Notes: a model not told the origin generated them from the letters alone. A DNA stretch of 12,047 bases from Alcaligenaceae bacterium (GCA_012511095.1 JAAZGT010000069.1:1-12047); one strand, 5' to 3'; positions 1 to 7,620 are shown, counted from the stretch's first letter. Program-made: numbers and translations.

Positions 1-3
1 CAT
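1..3 (-). CDS. Start codon of a divergent gene running off the left edge
   Basis: Read on the minus strand, the first three bases are ATG. They are preceded by GAGGAG (positions 13-8) at a 4-nt spacing, and further upstream by a well-formed promoter (106-78). Nothing of the protein is visible. In Burkholderia-type genomes, from memory, the gene divergent from gyrA is an OmpA-family outer membrane protein followed by ubiG and gph. That identity is inference from synteny only, so no symbol is given. Confidence 0.5.
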
Positions 4-7
4 GTTT

Positions 8-13
8 CTCCTC
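8..13 (-). promoter_or_regulatory. Shine-Dalgarno site of the divergent gene
   Basis: The minus strand reads GAGGAG followed by AAAC and ATG. It is one of only two purine-rich SD sites of this strength in the window, the other being in front of aroA. It is the main reason to take the CAT at 1-3 as a real minus-strand start codon. Confidence 0.5.
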
Positions 14-77
14 GATGAGCTAAATAAAGCTAAAAAGTTACTCGCAGCGAAACCGCCGCAGAATGGAAATCAGGTTT

Positions 78-106
78 AGTATAGCAATCAATGAAACATC
101 ATTCAA
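78..106 (-). promoter_or_regulatory. Sigma-70-type promoter with extended -10 for the divergent gene
   Basis: On the minus strand, TTGAAT (106-101, 4/6 to TTGACA) and TATACT (83-78, 5/6 to TATAAT) are exactly 17 bp apart. TGC directly precedes the -10, giving an extended TGn element. Predicted transcription would start near position 71, leaving a leader of about 70 nt before the start codon at 3. That leader can form a small hairpin (GCGGC at 59-55 with GCTGC at 48-44, one G-U pair). This is the best promoter match in the intergenic region. Confidence 0.5.
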
Positions 107-270
107 AGTGTTTTGAGTAGATTTTCCTTGATGCATGTTTAAGATGTTAAATGATTAACTATTTTTTTGCTTAACTAAACTGTCTAAGTCACTGTATTTT
201 AAGAATAAAACTACATTATTCAAATTTATTGTTGTTTTTTTGAGACAGTATGTTGTATATATGCGATAAA

Positions 271-283
271 AATCAAGCTTTTA
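271..283 (+). promoter_or_regulatory. Candidate IHF binding site
   Basis: AATCAAGCTTTTA matches the IHF consensus WATCAANNNNTTR at every fixed position, and an AT-rich tract lies on its 5' side as typical sites have. It sits between the two divergent promoters, where a DNA bend could affect both. A perfect match also occurs by chance inside hisC (6548-6560), so the match alone is weak evidence. Confidence 0.35.
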
Positions 284-356
284 GCGCTCATCCTTTGTTG
301 TAAAAAAACAAAAAACAGCAAATGAATGAAAGAAATTGTTAATGCTTAAATTCACC

Positions 357-401
357 TTGTCAGGCTTGGCTAACTCGCAGCTAATCGATAAATGTTAGAA
401 T
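357..401 (+). promoter_or_regulatory. Probable gyrA promoter region
   Basis: No single perfect promoter is visible. TTGTCA (357-362, 5/6 to the -35 consensus) is followed after 17 bp by GCTAAT (380-385, 4/6). A second candidate is TTGGCT (366-371) with ATAAAT (388-393) at 16 bp. TAGAAT (396-401) is a 5/6 -10 hexamer without a good -35. The start codon is 54 nt or more downstream. Which combination is used cannot be decided by eye. Confidence 0.3.
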
Positions 402-454
402 AGGGGGTTAATTTTGTGAATTTAAAATAGCAGTTTTGCTGTTAGCGAGTAAAT

Positions 455-3151
455 ATGGATTCTTTTGCTAAAGAAACGATTCAAATCTCTTTAGAACACG
501 AAATGCGTCGTAGTTACTTAGACTACGCCATGAGTGTAATTGTTGGGCGCGCTCTACCAGACGCGCGTGATGGCTTAAAGCCTGTGCACCGCCGTGTGCT
601 TTATGCGATGGATGTGCTTAATAACTCTTGGAACCGTCCTCATAAAAAATCTGCTCGTATTGTCGGTGATGTGATCGGTAAATATCACCCGCATGGCGAT
701 AGCGCTGTATACGACACCATTGTGCGTATGGCGCAAGATTTCTCGCTACGTTATACCTTAGTTGATGGTCAGGGTAACTTTGGCTCTATCGACGGTGACG
801 GTGCGGCGGCAATGCGTTATACCGAGGTTCGCTTATCTAAGATAGCTCATGAGTTATTAGCTGATATTGAGCAAGATACAGTCGACTTCGGTCCAAACTA
901 CGATGGTTCAGAGCAAGAGCCTTTAGTATTACCTACACGTCTACCTAACTTATTAATTAATGGTAGCTCTGGTATTGCGGTTGGTATGGCAACTAATATC
1001 CCACCTCATAACTTAGCAGAGGTGGTTAATGGCTGTTTGTTTGCTTTACGTAATCCTAATTGTACGGTTGATGAGTTAATTGAAATTATTCCAGCACCTG
1101 ACTTCCCAACCGGCGGTATTATTTACGGCACCCAAGGTGTGGTCGAGGGCTATCGTACTGGTCGCGGCCGTGTGGTTATGCGTGCCAAAACGCATTTTGA
1201 AGATATTGATCGTGGTAATCGTCAAGCCATTGTGGTTGATGAAATTCCTTATCAGGTCAATAAAAAAACCCTCCAAGAGAAAATTGCTGAGTTAGTTAAC
1301 GAAAAGCGTATTGAGGGTATTTCTGATATCCGCGACGAGTCTGATAAAGACGGTATGCGCCTAGTAATTGAGCTTAAACGCGGTGAAATGCCTGAGGTGG
1401 TATTAAATAACCTCTTTAAGATGACTCAACTCCAAGACACTTTTGGTATGAACCTAGTCGCCTTGGTTGACGGTCAACCCCGCCTACTTAATCTCAAACA
1501 GTTAGTTGAGTATTTCTTACAACACCGTCGCGAGGTGGTGACACGTCGCACCGTCTTCCAATTGCGTAAGGCGCGCGATCGCGGTCATGTACTTGAGGGC
1601 TTAGCAGTCGCCTTAGCTAATATTGATGAGTTTATCCGTATCATTCGCGCGGCTCCTACGCCACCTGTTGCTCGTGACGAATTGATGTCGCGTGATTGGG
1701 ATGCTTCTTTGGTGCGCACTATGTTAGCAGCCGCCGATGAGGGTGGTGTTATGGGTGGTTCAGCGGCGTATCGCCCTGAGGACCTAGATCCCGAATATGG
1801 TTTACAAGAAAGTGGTTTATATCGCTTAAGTGAGGTACAAGCTCAAGAAATTCTAAATATGCGCTTACAGCGTTTAACGGGCCTTGAGCAAGAGAAGATC
1901 GTTGATGAGTACGAAGAGGTGATGCGACTTATTGCTGACCTAATCGATATCTTATCTAAGCCTGAGCGTATTTCTAATATTATCGCCGAAGAATTAGAGG
2001 CGATTAAAACAGAGTTTAGTATCAACGCCAAAGACGTGCGTCGCTCTACGATTGAGGTTAACGCCTTAGAAATCGATATGGAGGATCTTATTACTCCTAC
2101 CGATATGGTGGTAACTCTGTCTCAAGAGGGCTACATTAAGAGCCAACCTTTATCTGAGTACCGTTCGCAACGCCGTGGTGGTCGCGGTAAACAAGCAACT
2201 TCAATGAAAGAAGATGACGTCATTGATAGCTTATTTATTGCTAATACGCACGATTATTTATTGTGTTTCTCAAATCATGGTCGTATGTATTGGCTTAAAG
2301 TGTATGCAGTGCCACAAGGTGGTCGCAACTCCCGTGGTCGTCCTATTGTTAACTTATTCCCATTGGCCGAAGACGAGCGTATTAACGTGATCTTGCCGGT
2401 TAAAGAGTTCACCGAGGATCATTATGTCTTTATGGCCACTTCTAAGGGGACGGTTAAAAAGACCCCACTAGCGGATTTTTCTAATCCACGACGCGGCGGC
2501 ATTATTGCAGTTAACCTCGATGAGGGTGACTTCTTAATTGGTGCCGAGCTAACTGATGGTAAGCACGATGTGATGCTCTTCTCTGATGAGGGTAAAGCAG
2601 TTCGTTTCGATGAGCAAGATGTTCGTCCAATGGGTCGTAATGCACGTGGTGTTCGCGGCATGAACCTAGATGATGAGCAGTTAGTTATTGCGATGTTGGT
2701 GGCAGATAACGAATCTTATAGCGTCTTAACTGCAACTGAAAATGGTTTTGGTAAGCGCACATCTATTGCAGAGTACCCGCGTCATCGTCGTGGTAACAAG
2801 GGTGTTATTGCAATTCAAACCTCTGAGCGTAATGGTAAGGTGGTTGGTGCGGTATTGGTCGACGAAACAGATGAAATCATGCTGATTACTTCAGCCGGTG
2901 TTTTAGTTCGTACCGAAGTTGAGCAAATCCGCGAAATGGGTCGAGCGACTCAAGGTGTGACCTTAATTAATTGCGATGAAGGCGATTTACTAACTGGTGT
3001 TAAACGCGTTGTTGAATCTGATTTAGACGAGTCTGACGATGATAAAGATAGAAATACAGCTATCGTTGACAACGGCGTAGATGAAATTAATGAAGATGAT
3101 CAGAATGACATTCAACTTTCTGATGATGACCGACCTGCTGATGAGAGATAA
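455..3151 (+). CDS. gyrA: DNA gyrase subunit A
   Basis: GyrA is the DNA-breaking and rejoining subunit of gyrase (A2B2), which introduces negative supercoils using ATP hydrolysed by GyrB. The 898-residue product is full length (E. coli 875). The N-terminal breakage-reunion domain has the catalytic Tyr122 in RYTEV. The quinolone region reads HPHGDSAVYD with Ser83 and Asp87, the residues associated with quinolone susceptibility. The GyrA box QRRGGRGK, needed for DNA wrapping, is at residues 572-579, followed by the C-terminal beta-pinwheel repeats (about 545-850). Residues 855-898 form a strongly acidic tail. The ATG at 455 gives MDSFAKE, matching family N-termini; its Shine-Dalgarno is weak (GAG at 447-449). 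No terminator separates it from serC, 5 nt downstream, so it may feed transcription into the aromatic operon. Confidence 0.98.
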   Translation: MDSFAKETIQISLEHEMRRSYLDYAMSVIVGRALPDARDGLKPVHRRVLYAMDVLNNSWNRPHKKSARIVGDVIGKYHPHGDSAVYDTIVRMAQDFSLRYTLVDGQGNFGSIDGDGAAAMRYTEVRLSKIAHELLADIEQDTVDFGPNYDGSEQEPLVLPTRLPNLLINGSSGIAVGMATNIPPHNLAEVVNGCLFALRNPNCTVDELIEIIPAPDFPTGGIIYGTQGVVEGYRTGRGRVVMRAKTHFEDIDRGNRQAIVVDEIPYQVNKKTLQEKIAELVNEKRIEGISDIRDESDKDGMRLVIELKRGEMPEVVLNNLFKMTQLQDTFGMNLVALVDGQPRLLNLKQLVEYFLQHRREVVTRRTVFQLRKARDRGHVLEGLAVALANIDEFIRIIRAAPTPPVARDELMSRDWDASLVRTMLAAADEGGVMGGSAAYRPEDLDPEYGLQESGLYRLSEVQAQEILNMRLQRLTGLEQEKIVDEYEEVMRLIADLIDILSKPERISNIIAEELEAIKTEFSINAKDVRRSTIEVNALEIDMEDLITPTDMVVTLSQEGYIKSQPLSEYRSQRRGGRGKQATSMKEDDVIDSLFIANTHDYLLCFSNHGRMYWLKVYAVPQGGRNSRGRPIVNLFPLAEDERINVILPVKEFTEDHYVFMATSKGTVKKTPLADFSNPRRGGIIAVNLDEGDFLIGAELTDGKHDVMLFSDEGKAVRFDEQDVRPMGRNARGVRGMNLDDEQLVIAMLVADNESYSVLTATENGFGKRTSIAEYPRHRRGNKGVIAIQTSERNGKVVGAVLVDETDEIMLITSAGVLVRTEVEQIREMGRATQGVTLINCDEGDLLTGVKRVVESDLDESDDDKDRNTAIVDNGVDEINEDDQNDIQLSDDDRPADER

Positions 3152-3156
3152 TTAAA

Positions 3157-4287
3157 ATGAAGCAATTTTGGAATTTTTCGGCTGGACCTTCAGTTCTACC
3201 AAAAGAGGTTTTGCAACAAGCAGCTGATGAAATGCTAGACTGGCGCGGCAGTGGCCAATCCGTTATGGAAATGAGTCACCGCGGTGCTGAGTTTACTCTA
3301 ATCTGTGATGAGGCCGAAGAGGACTTACGTAAGTTATTAGGTGTTGGCGATGATTGGGCTGTTTTCTTTAGCCAAGGTGGCGCAACAGCGCAAAACGCTA
3401 TTCTGCCAATGAACTTAATCGCCACTAAAGAGGGTAAAACAGCCGATTATGTGCTAACTGGTTCTTGGTCTAATAAGACATACAAAGAGGCCGTGAGCTT
3501 CGGTGATATGCGTGTAGCGGCTAGTAGTGCTGAGGCCCGTGAAATTGACGGGGTGACTTATAAGCCTTGGCATTGGGCTCCTGATTTTAGCGAGTGGCAA
3601 GTTAATCCTAATGCTTCATATCTTCATTATTGCAGTAATGAGACAATCGGTGGTGTCGAGTATGCTGAGTTACCTGACAAGGCGGCGATTGGCGCCGAGG
3701 GCGTACCTCTAATTTTAGATACCTCATCACATTTCTTAGCGCGTGACTGGGATCTAAATGGCGTTGATATGATCTATGCTGGTGCTCAGAAAAACGCTGG
3801 TACCGCCGGTATTACGATTGTTGCGATTCGTCGTGAGCTCATTGGTAAATGTCAGGATGTTTGCCCAGATGTCTTCGATTATAAAAACTTAGACGAGGCA
3901 CGTTCGCGATTTAATACGCCTCCTACCTACAGTATTTATATTTCAGGCTTAGTTTTTAAATGGCTTTTAGCTCAGGGTGGCCTAGCTGCTATTGAGCAAA
4001 AAAACCAAGCTAAAGCTAAGCTTCTATACGACTATATCGATAGCACGGATTTTTACAATAACTTCGTACAGCCTGCTCATCGTTCAATTATGAACATACC
4101 ATTTGTGATGGTCGATGATAGTCTTGATGCTAAGTTCTTAGCGGGCGCTAAAGAGCTAGGTTTATTAAATCTTAAGGGTCACAAATCAGTAGGCGGTATG
4201 CGCGCTTCTATTTACAATGCCATGCCAATCGAGGGCGTACAGGCGCTGGTAGACTACATGAAAGAATTTGAGCGTCAAAACGGGTAA
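3157..4287 (+). CDS. serC: Phosphoserine aminotransferase
   Basis: SerC is a cytosolic PLP enzyme. It converts 3-phosphohydroxypyruvate plus glutamate to phosphoserine plus 2-oxoglutarate (serine synthesis), and in bacteria that use the DXP-dependent route it also transaminates the erythronate-derived intermediate of pyridoxal phosphate synthesis. The 376-residue protein has the family length. It begins with NFSAGPS (6-12). It has the HYCSNETIGG motif (157-166), the PLP-ring aspartate in LDTSS (Asp188), the Schiff-base lysine in GAQKN (Lys212) and the C-terminal GHKSVGGMRAS motif (341-351). The ATG lies 5 nt after the gyrA stop, with a modest GAGAG (3143-3147) overlapping the gyrA end, so translation may be coupled. 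Placement before pheA matches the known serC-aro supraoperon of proteobacteria. Confidence 0.97.
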   Translation: MKQFWNFSAGPSVLPKEVLQQAADEMLDWRGSGQSVMEMSHRGAEFTLICDEAEEDLRKLLGVGDDWAVFFSQGGATAQNAILPMNLIATKEGKTADYVLTGSWSNKTYKEAVSFGDMRVAASSAEAREIDGVTYKPWHWAPDFSEWQVNPNASYLHYCSNETIGGVEYAELPDKAAIGAEGVPLILDTSSHFLARDWDLNGVDMIYAGAQKNAGTAGITIVAIRRELIGKCQDVCPDVFDYKNLDEARSRFNTPPTYSIYISGLVFKWLLAQGGLAAIEQKNQAKAKLLYDYIDSTDFYNNFVQPAHRSIMNIPFVMVDDSLDAKFLAGAKELGLLNLKGHKSVGGMRASIYNAMPIEGVQALVDYMKEFERQNG

Positions 4288-4293
4288 TTAGTC

Positions 4294-5403
4294 ATGAGCA
4301 GTGAATTAAATAAATTACTTAAGCCGTTGCGCGACAAGATCGATGCAATTGATCATCAAATCTTAGATTTATTAAATCAACGCGCTCAAACGGCCATTGA
4401 AGTGGGTAAAGTAAAGCATGCTTATGATGCTGATGACGCTGTGCTTAAGCCTGAGCGTGAAGCACAGCTTATTGGCGTGCTGCAAAAAGATAACCTTTAT
4501 GGCACCTTTCCTAACACCTCGGTTGAGGCAGTGTGGACTGAAATCGTTTCTGCCTGTCGTGGCTTAGAGCGCGGTTTAACCGTTGCTTATTTAGGACCCA
4601 AAGGCTCTTTTTCTGAGCAAGCAGCTTATGAGTTTTATGGTCATGCCGTTCAGATGCTCGAGTGTCCATCATTTGATGAGGTGTTTAGAGCGGTAGAGGC
4701 AGGGCAGGCCGATGTTGGTATGGTTCCTGTCGAAAACTCTACCGAGGGTGCTGTTAACCGTACTCAAGATTTATTGCTCAACACAACCCTTAAGGTGCAC
4801 GGCGAGCGCACTATCCCAATTCGTCACTGCCTAATGACAAAAACTGGCGAAATGAAGGGTGTGACCCGTGTGATGGCGCATCCACAATCATTAGCGCAGT
4901 GTCATCAGTGGTTGTCAGTAAATTATCCAAACCTACCTCGGGAACCCGCAGCTAGTAACTCAGATGCAGCACGTATTGCCTCCGAGGATCCTACGGTTGC
5001 AGCCATTGCAGGTAAACATGCAGCTGCTGTGTGGGATTTGACAATGGTTGCCGAAAATATTCAAGATGATGCCAATAATAAAACGCGATTTTTAGCCATT
5101 GGTCACATTGTTAATCAACCAAGTGGCGATGATCAGACTAGCTTAATTGTGGCTGTGCCAAATCGTGTCGGCGCCTTACATGATTTGATCGAGCCGTTTT
5201 TAAATCATGGTGTCTCAATGTGTCGTTTTGAGTCGCGTCCTGCTCGTACTGGTCAGTGGGAGTATTACTTCTATATTGATATCTTAGGTCACCGCGATGA
5301 TGACAATATTCGCGCAGCCTTAGCTGATTTAGAAAAACAATCCTCTTATTTAAAGATTCTGGGCTCATACCCGCGTCAAAGCGATCCTTCGGCATTGCTT
5401 TAG
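4294..5403 (+). CDS. pheA: Bifunctional chorismate mutase-prephenate dehydratase (P-protein)
   Basis: PheA converts chorismate to prephenate and then to phenylpyruvate, committing carbon to phenylalanine. The 369 residues show three parts. The first is an AroQ-type chorismate mutase (about 8-92; LRDKIDAID with Arg13, then Arg30 and Lys41). The second is the prephenate dehydratase domain (about 95-272), starting at VAYLGPKGSFSEQAA and ending in the catalytic TRF motif (264-266). The third is an ACT domain (about 282-360) with the GALHDL (293-298) and ESRP (313-316) motifs that form the phenylalanine-binding allosteric site. All motifs are intact, so feedback inhibition by Phe is expected. It starts 6 nt after serC with no strong Shine-Dalgarno, which suggests translational coupling. 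The next gene is 28 nt away. Confidence 0.97.
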   Translation: MSSELNKLLKPLRDKIDAIDHQILDLLNQRAQTAIEVGKVKHAYDADDAVLKPEREAQLIGVLQKDNLYGTFPNTSVEAVWTEIVSACRGLERGLTVAYLGPKGSFSEQAAYEFYGHAVQMLECPSFDEVFRAVEAGQADVGMVPVENSTEGAVNRTQDLLLNTTLKVHGERTIPIRHCLMTKTGEMKGVTRVMAHPQSLAQCHQWLSVNYPNLPREPAASNSDAARIASEDPTVAAIAGKHAAAVWDLTMVAENIQDDANNKTRFLAIGHIVNQPSGDDQTSLIVAVPNRVGALHDLIEPFLNHGVSMCRFESRPARTGQWEYYFYIDILGHRDDDNIRAALADLEKQSSYLKILGSYPRQSDPSALL

Positions 5404-5431
5404 CCCCATCAATTCTAGTTTAGTTATTAAA

Positions 5432-6589
5432 ATGAATGATTTAAGCTTAAATAAACCTATTTCAAAAAACACAGAGTTTTTATTACCTGAAAATATTCGT
5501 GCTATTAGCCCTTATCGAGCAGGTAAGCCAACGAGTGAGTTAGCGCGTGAGTACGGTCTTGAGCCTGCTTCTATTGTTAAGTTGGCCTCTAATGAAAATC
5601 CTCTAGGTTTTTCGCCACGTGTAAAAGATGCGTTAATTGATTATTTAAGCTCTAATGCATTATCAGAGTTAGGTCGTTATCCCGATCCTAATGCCTTTGA
5701 TTTGAAAGCCGTTCTTGCCCAGCATTATGGTGTAGATATGGCTAATATCACCATTGGTAATGGCTCTAATGACTTATTGGAAATCGTTTCTTTAGCCTTT
5801 TTAGATGAGAATAGCTCTGCAGTTTATTCCGAAAACGCCTTTGTGGTTTATAACTTAAGTACCCAAGCGCGTGGTGCACGCCATCTTGCTGTGCCGAGCA
5901 AAAATTTAGGCTTAGACTTAGATGCTATGTTTGATGCTATCGAAGACGATACTCGCTTGGTTTACATTTCTAATCCTAATAACCCGACTGGTAGCTTCCA
6001 CCCTAAAGAGGAGATCATCGACTTTTTAGAAAAAGTACAAAAAAGTCGAGGTAACAAAACCTTAGTAGTTTTAGATGAGGCCTATAACGAGTATCTAGAT
6101 CCTGAGTTGCGCTTTAATAGTGCAGAGCTAGTTTCTAAATACCCTAATTTAGTGGTTTTACGCACCTTTTCTAAAGCTTATGGTCTAGCGGGCTTGCGTG
6201 TAGGTTTTGCTATTGCGCATGCCGAGGTAACGGACTACCTAAACCGTGTGCGTCAGCCTTTTAATGTGAATACCTTAGCTCAAATTGCCGCTATCGTAGC
6301 GCTTAAAGATGATGAGTTCTTAGAGCAGAGCTACCAAATGAATAAAGCGGGTAAAGAGTTTTTATCTAAAGAGTTTGATGCTAAGGGCATTACCTATGTG
6401 CCTAGCTATACCAACTTTATTTTGTTTGAAATGAAAGAGGCTGCTAAGGTTGCCGAAGCCTTATTAGCCAAAGGCGTTATTGTGCGCCCAGTAGCTAGTG
6501 ATGGTCTACCTGAGCATTTGCGCGTTTCTATTGGTACCCCTGAAGAAAATCAACGCTTTATCACCGCTTTAAAAGAGGTTTTAGCTTAA
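5432..6589 (+). CDS. hisC: Histidinol-phosphate/aromatic aminotransferase, class I/II PLP enzyme
   Basis: This is a fold-type I aminotransferase of the HisC family. The 385 residues include SNENPLG (53-59), NPNNPTG (181-187), the PLP-binding DEAYNEY (215-221), the Schiff-base lysine in TFSKAYGLAGLRVG (Lys248) and a C-terminal RVSIGTPEEN containing the substrate-carboxylate arginine (Arg364). HisC normally makes histidinol phosphate. In this position between pheA and tyrA, the copy is generally taken to transaminate phenylpyruvate and hydroxyphenylpyruvate or prephenate as well as, or instead of, imidazole-acetol phosphate. That functional bias is inference from context. The start at 5432 has no evident Shine-Dalgarno, and no other in-frame ATG precedes the conserved region. 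The stop overlaps the tyrA start by one base (TAATG). Confidence 0.93.
   Translation: MNDLSLNKPISKNTEFLLPENIRAISPYRAGKPTSELAREYGLEPASIVKLASNENPLGFSPRVKDALIDYLSSNALSELGRYPDPNAFDLKAVLAQHYGVDMANITIGNGSNDLLEIVSLAFLDENSSAVYSENAFVVYNLSTQARGARHLAVPSKNLGLDLDAMFDAIEDDTRLVYISNPNNPTGSFHPKEEIIDFLEKVQKSRGNKTLVVLDEAYNEYLDPELRFNSAELVSKYPNLVVLRTFSKAYGLAGLRVGFAIAHAEVTDYLNRVRQPFNVNTLAQIAAIVALKDDEFLEQSYQMNKAGKEFLSKEFDAKGITYVPSYTNFILFEMKEAAKVAEALLAKGVIVRPVASDGLPEHLRVSIGTPEENQRFITALKEVLA
6573..6578 (+). promoter_or_regulatory. Shine-Dalgarno site for tyrA inside hisC
   Basis: AAGAGG lies 10 nt before the ATG at 6589, within the last codons of hisC. It supports the 6589 start, which overlaps the hisC stop as TAATG. 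No other in-frame ATG, GTG or TTG occurs before the nucleotide-binding motif. Confidence 0.5.
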
Positions 6590-7545
6590 TGCCTAAACTG
6601 CTACCAGCCTCATCGCTTAGTGAGGCAGTTCGCGTCAGTTTTAATGATGGAATTGCACGTGTTGAAAATCAAGCAAAACCACAACCTTTTAAAACTGTTG
6701 GCATTGTTGGTCCGGGATTAATTGGCGGCTCCTTTGCCTTAGCGCTCAAGGAGACAGGTCTTTCTGAGCGTGTGATTGCAGCAGGAAGGCAGTCATCCAA
6801 TTTGGAAAGAGCGAAGGAGCTTGGTGTTATTGATGAAGCAGTCAGTATGGAGTATTTAGCACAACATGCTGATTTGATCTTCATTGCTGTACCCGTTAAG
6901 GCCTTCGCTAAAGTGCTCTCACAATTAGCGCCACATCTGTCTGATAAGGTGATTATTACCGATGGTGGCAGTACCAAATATGATTTAATTGTCGAAGCAC
7001 GGGAAATATTAGGCGTTCGCAGCAATCAATTCCTACCTTTGCATCCTATTGCAGGCTCACATCAATCAGGTGCTGAAGCTGCTATTAGTGATTTATATAA
7101 AGATCGTAAACTCATTATTACGCCACTACAAGAAAACTCACTTGAGGATATTGGCTTATTAACCGCTACATGGCAAACCATAGGTGCAGCAGTTTACTGT
7201 ATGGATGCGAAAATTCACGATACAATTTTTGCAGCAACCAGCCATTTTCCGCATTATATTAGTGCAGCTTATATGAATAGCATCTTGGCGTCGGAGCACA
7301 GTGATTTATTCTTAACCATGGCAGGCACAGGTTTTCAAGACTTTACCCGTATTGCCGCTAGTTCCCCCGAGATGTGGAATGATATTTTTTACGCCAATAA
7401 AGAGGCAATGTTAAGCCAATTAGATTGTTTCATGGAGCAATTGCTTGAAACCAAGGCGTATTTAGAGAACAATCAAGAAAGCAAAATGTTTGATTGGTTC
7501 AAACAAGCCTCAGATGCAAGAAAAAACTGGCGTTTAAAGTCTTGA
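6589..7545 (+). CDS. tyrA: Prephenate/arogenate dehydrogenase
   Basis: TyrA oxidatively decarboxylates prephenate to 4-hydroxyphenylpyruvate (or arogenate to tyrosine) with a nicotinamide cofactor. Residues about 36-190 form the Rossmann domain with VGIVGPGLIGGS (37-48). HPIAGSH (152-158) carries the catalytic histidine, and SHFPH (218-222) and GTGFQDFTRIA (246-256, with the substrate-binding Arg254) follow in the helical dimer domain. After beta-2 the sequence is AAGRQS, with no acidic residue, which suggests NADP+ use or dual specificity. About 34 residues precede the Rossmann fold, more than the usual 5-10, but no alternative start codon exists. No chorismate mutase, ACT or aroA domain is fused. 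It uses AGG and AGA arginine codons (residues 67 and 75) that are scarce in its neighbours. It overlaps hisC by 1 nt; aroA follows after 75 nt. Confidence 0.95.
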   Translation: MPKLLPASSLSEAVRVSFNDGIARVENQAKPQPFKTVGIVGPGLIGGSFALALKETGLSERVIAAGRQSSNLERAKELGVIDEAVSMEYLAQHADLIFIAVPVKAFAKVLSQLAPHLSDKVIITDGGSTKYDLIVEAREILGVRSNQFLPLHPIAGSHQSGAEAAISDLYKDRKLIITPLQENSLEDIGLLTATWQTIGAAVYCMDAKIHDTIFAATSHFPHYISAAYMNSILASEHSDLFLTMAGTGFQDFTRIAASSPEMWNDIFYANKEAMLSQLDCFMEQLLETKAYLENNQESKMFDWFKQASDARKNWRLKS

Positions 7546-7610
7546 TAAAATTAATGATTATGGGCACTTCTGAGTGAACATTTTATTTAATATAAATTTA
7601 AATATTTTCT

Positions 7611-7615
7611 GGAGG
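7611..7615 (+). promoter_or_regulatory. Strong Shine-Dalgarno site deciding the GTG start of aroA
   Basis: GGAGG is placed 5 nt before the GTG at 7621. Two ATGs lie between or across them (7616 and 7619), but both are out of frame with aroA, so GTG is the start. It is among the strongest SD sites here and suggests aroA is translated independently of tyrA. Confidence 0.7.
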
Positions 7616-7620
7616 ATGAT

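Larger units (their letters stand above)
4..454. other. AT-rich divergent intergenic region upstream of gyrA
   Basis: This stretch of about 450 bp has no credible coding sequence. It is much more AT-rich than the flanking gene and contains several A and T tracts (for example 162-168, 234-241, 302-308). It holds the minus-strand promoter (78-106), a perfect IHF consensus (271-283), a 7-bp inverted repeat ACTGTCT/AGACAGT (179-185 and 243-249), two TTAACTA copies (155-161 and 171-177) and a 9-bp repeat ACTCGCAGC (40-48 and 373-381). The gyrA promoter probably lies between about 357 and 401. I see no strong terminator hairpin in it. Confidence 0.7.

Noticed and set aside
146..177. Clustered GTTAA/TTAAC words (146-150, 155-159, 171-175)
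   Set aside because: Short AT-rich words in an AT-rich spacer; no consistent spacing or symmetry beyond a 5-bp inverted repeat.
700..720. Quinolone-resistance substitutions in GyrA
   Set aside because: Residues 83 and 87 are Ser and Asp, the usual susceptible state, so there is nothing unusual.
6548..6560. Perfect IHF consensus inside hisC
   Set aside because: Within coding sequence and far from a promoter; treated as a chance match and used as a caution for the site at 271-283.
6669..7025. 118-codon minus-strand ORF opposite tyrA
   Set aside because: It lies entirely antisense to a gene with intact motifs, has no recognisable domain and no convincing ribosome binding site.
7535..7547. Minus-strand IHF consensus across the tyrA stop codon
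   Set aside because: Could bear on an aroA promoter, but no good promoter is visible and similar matches occur by chance.
7554..7577. Seven-codon mini-ORF in the tyrA-aroA gap, possible leader peptide
   Set aside because: No Shine-Dalgarno, no run of regulatory codons and no attenuator hairpin follow it.
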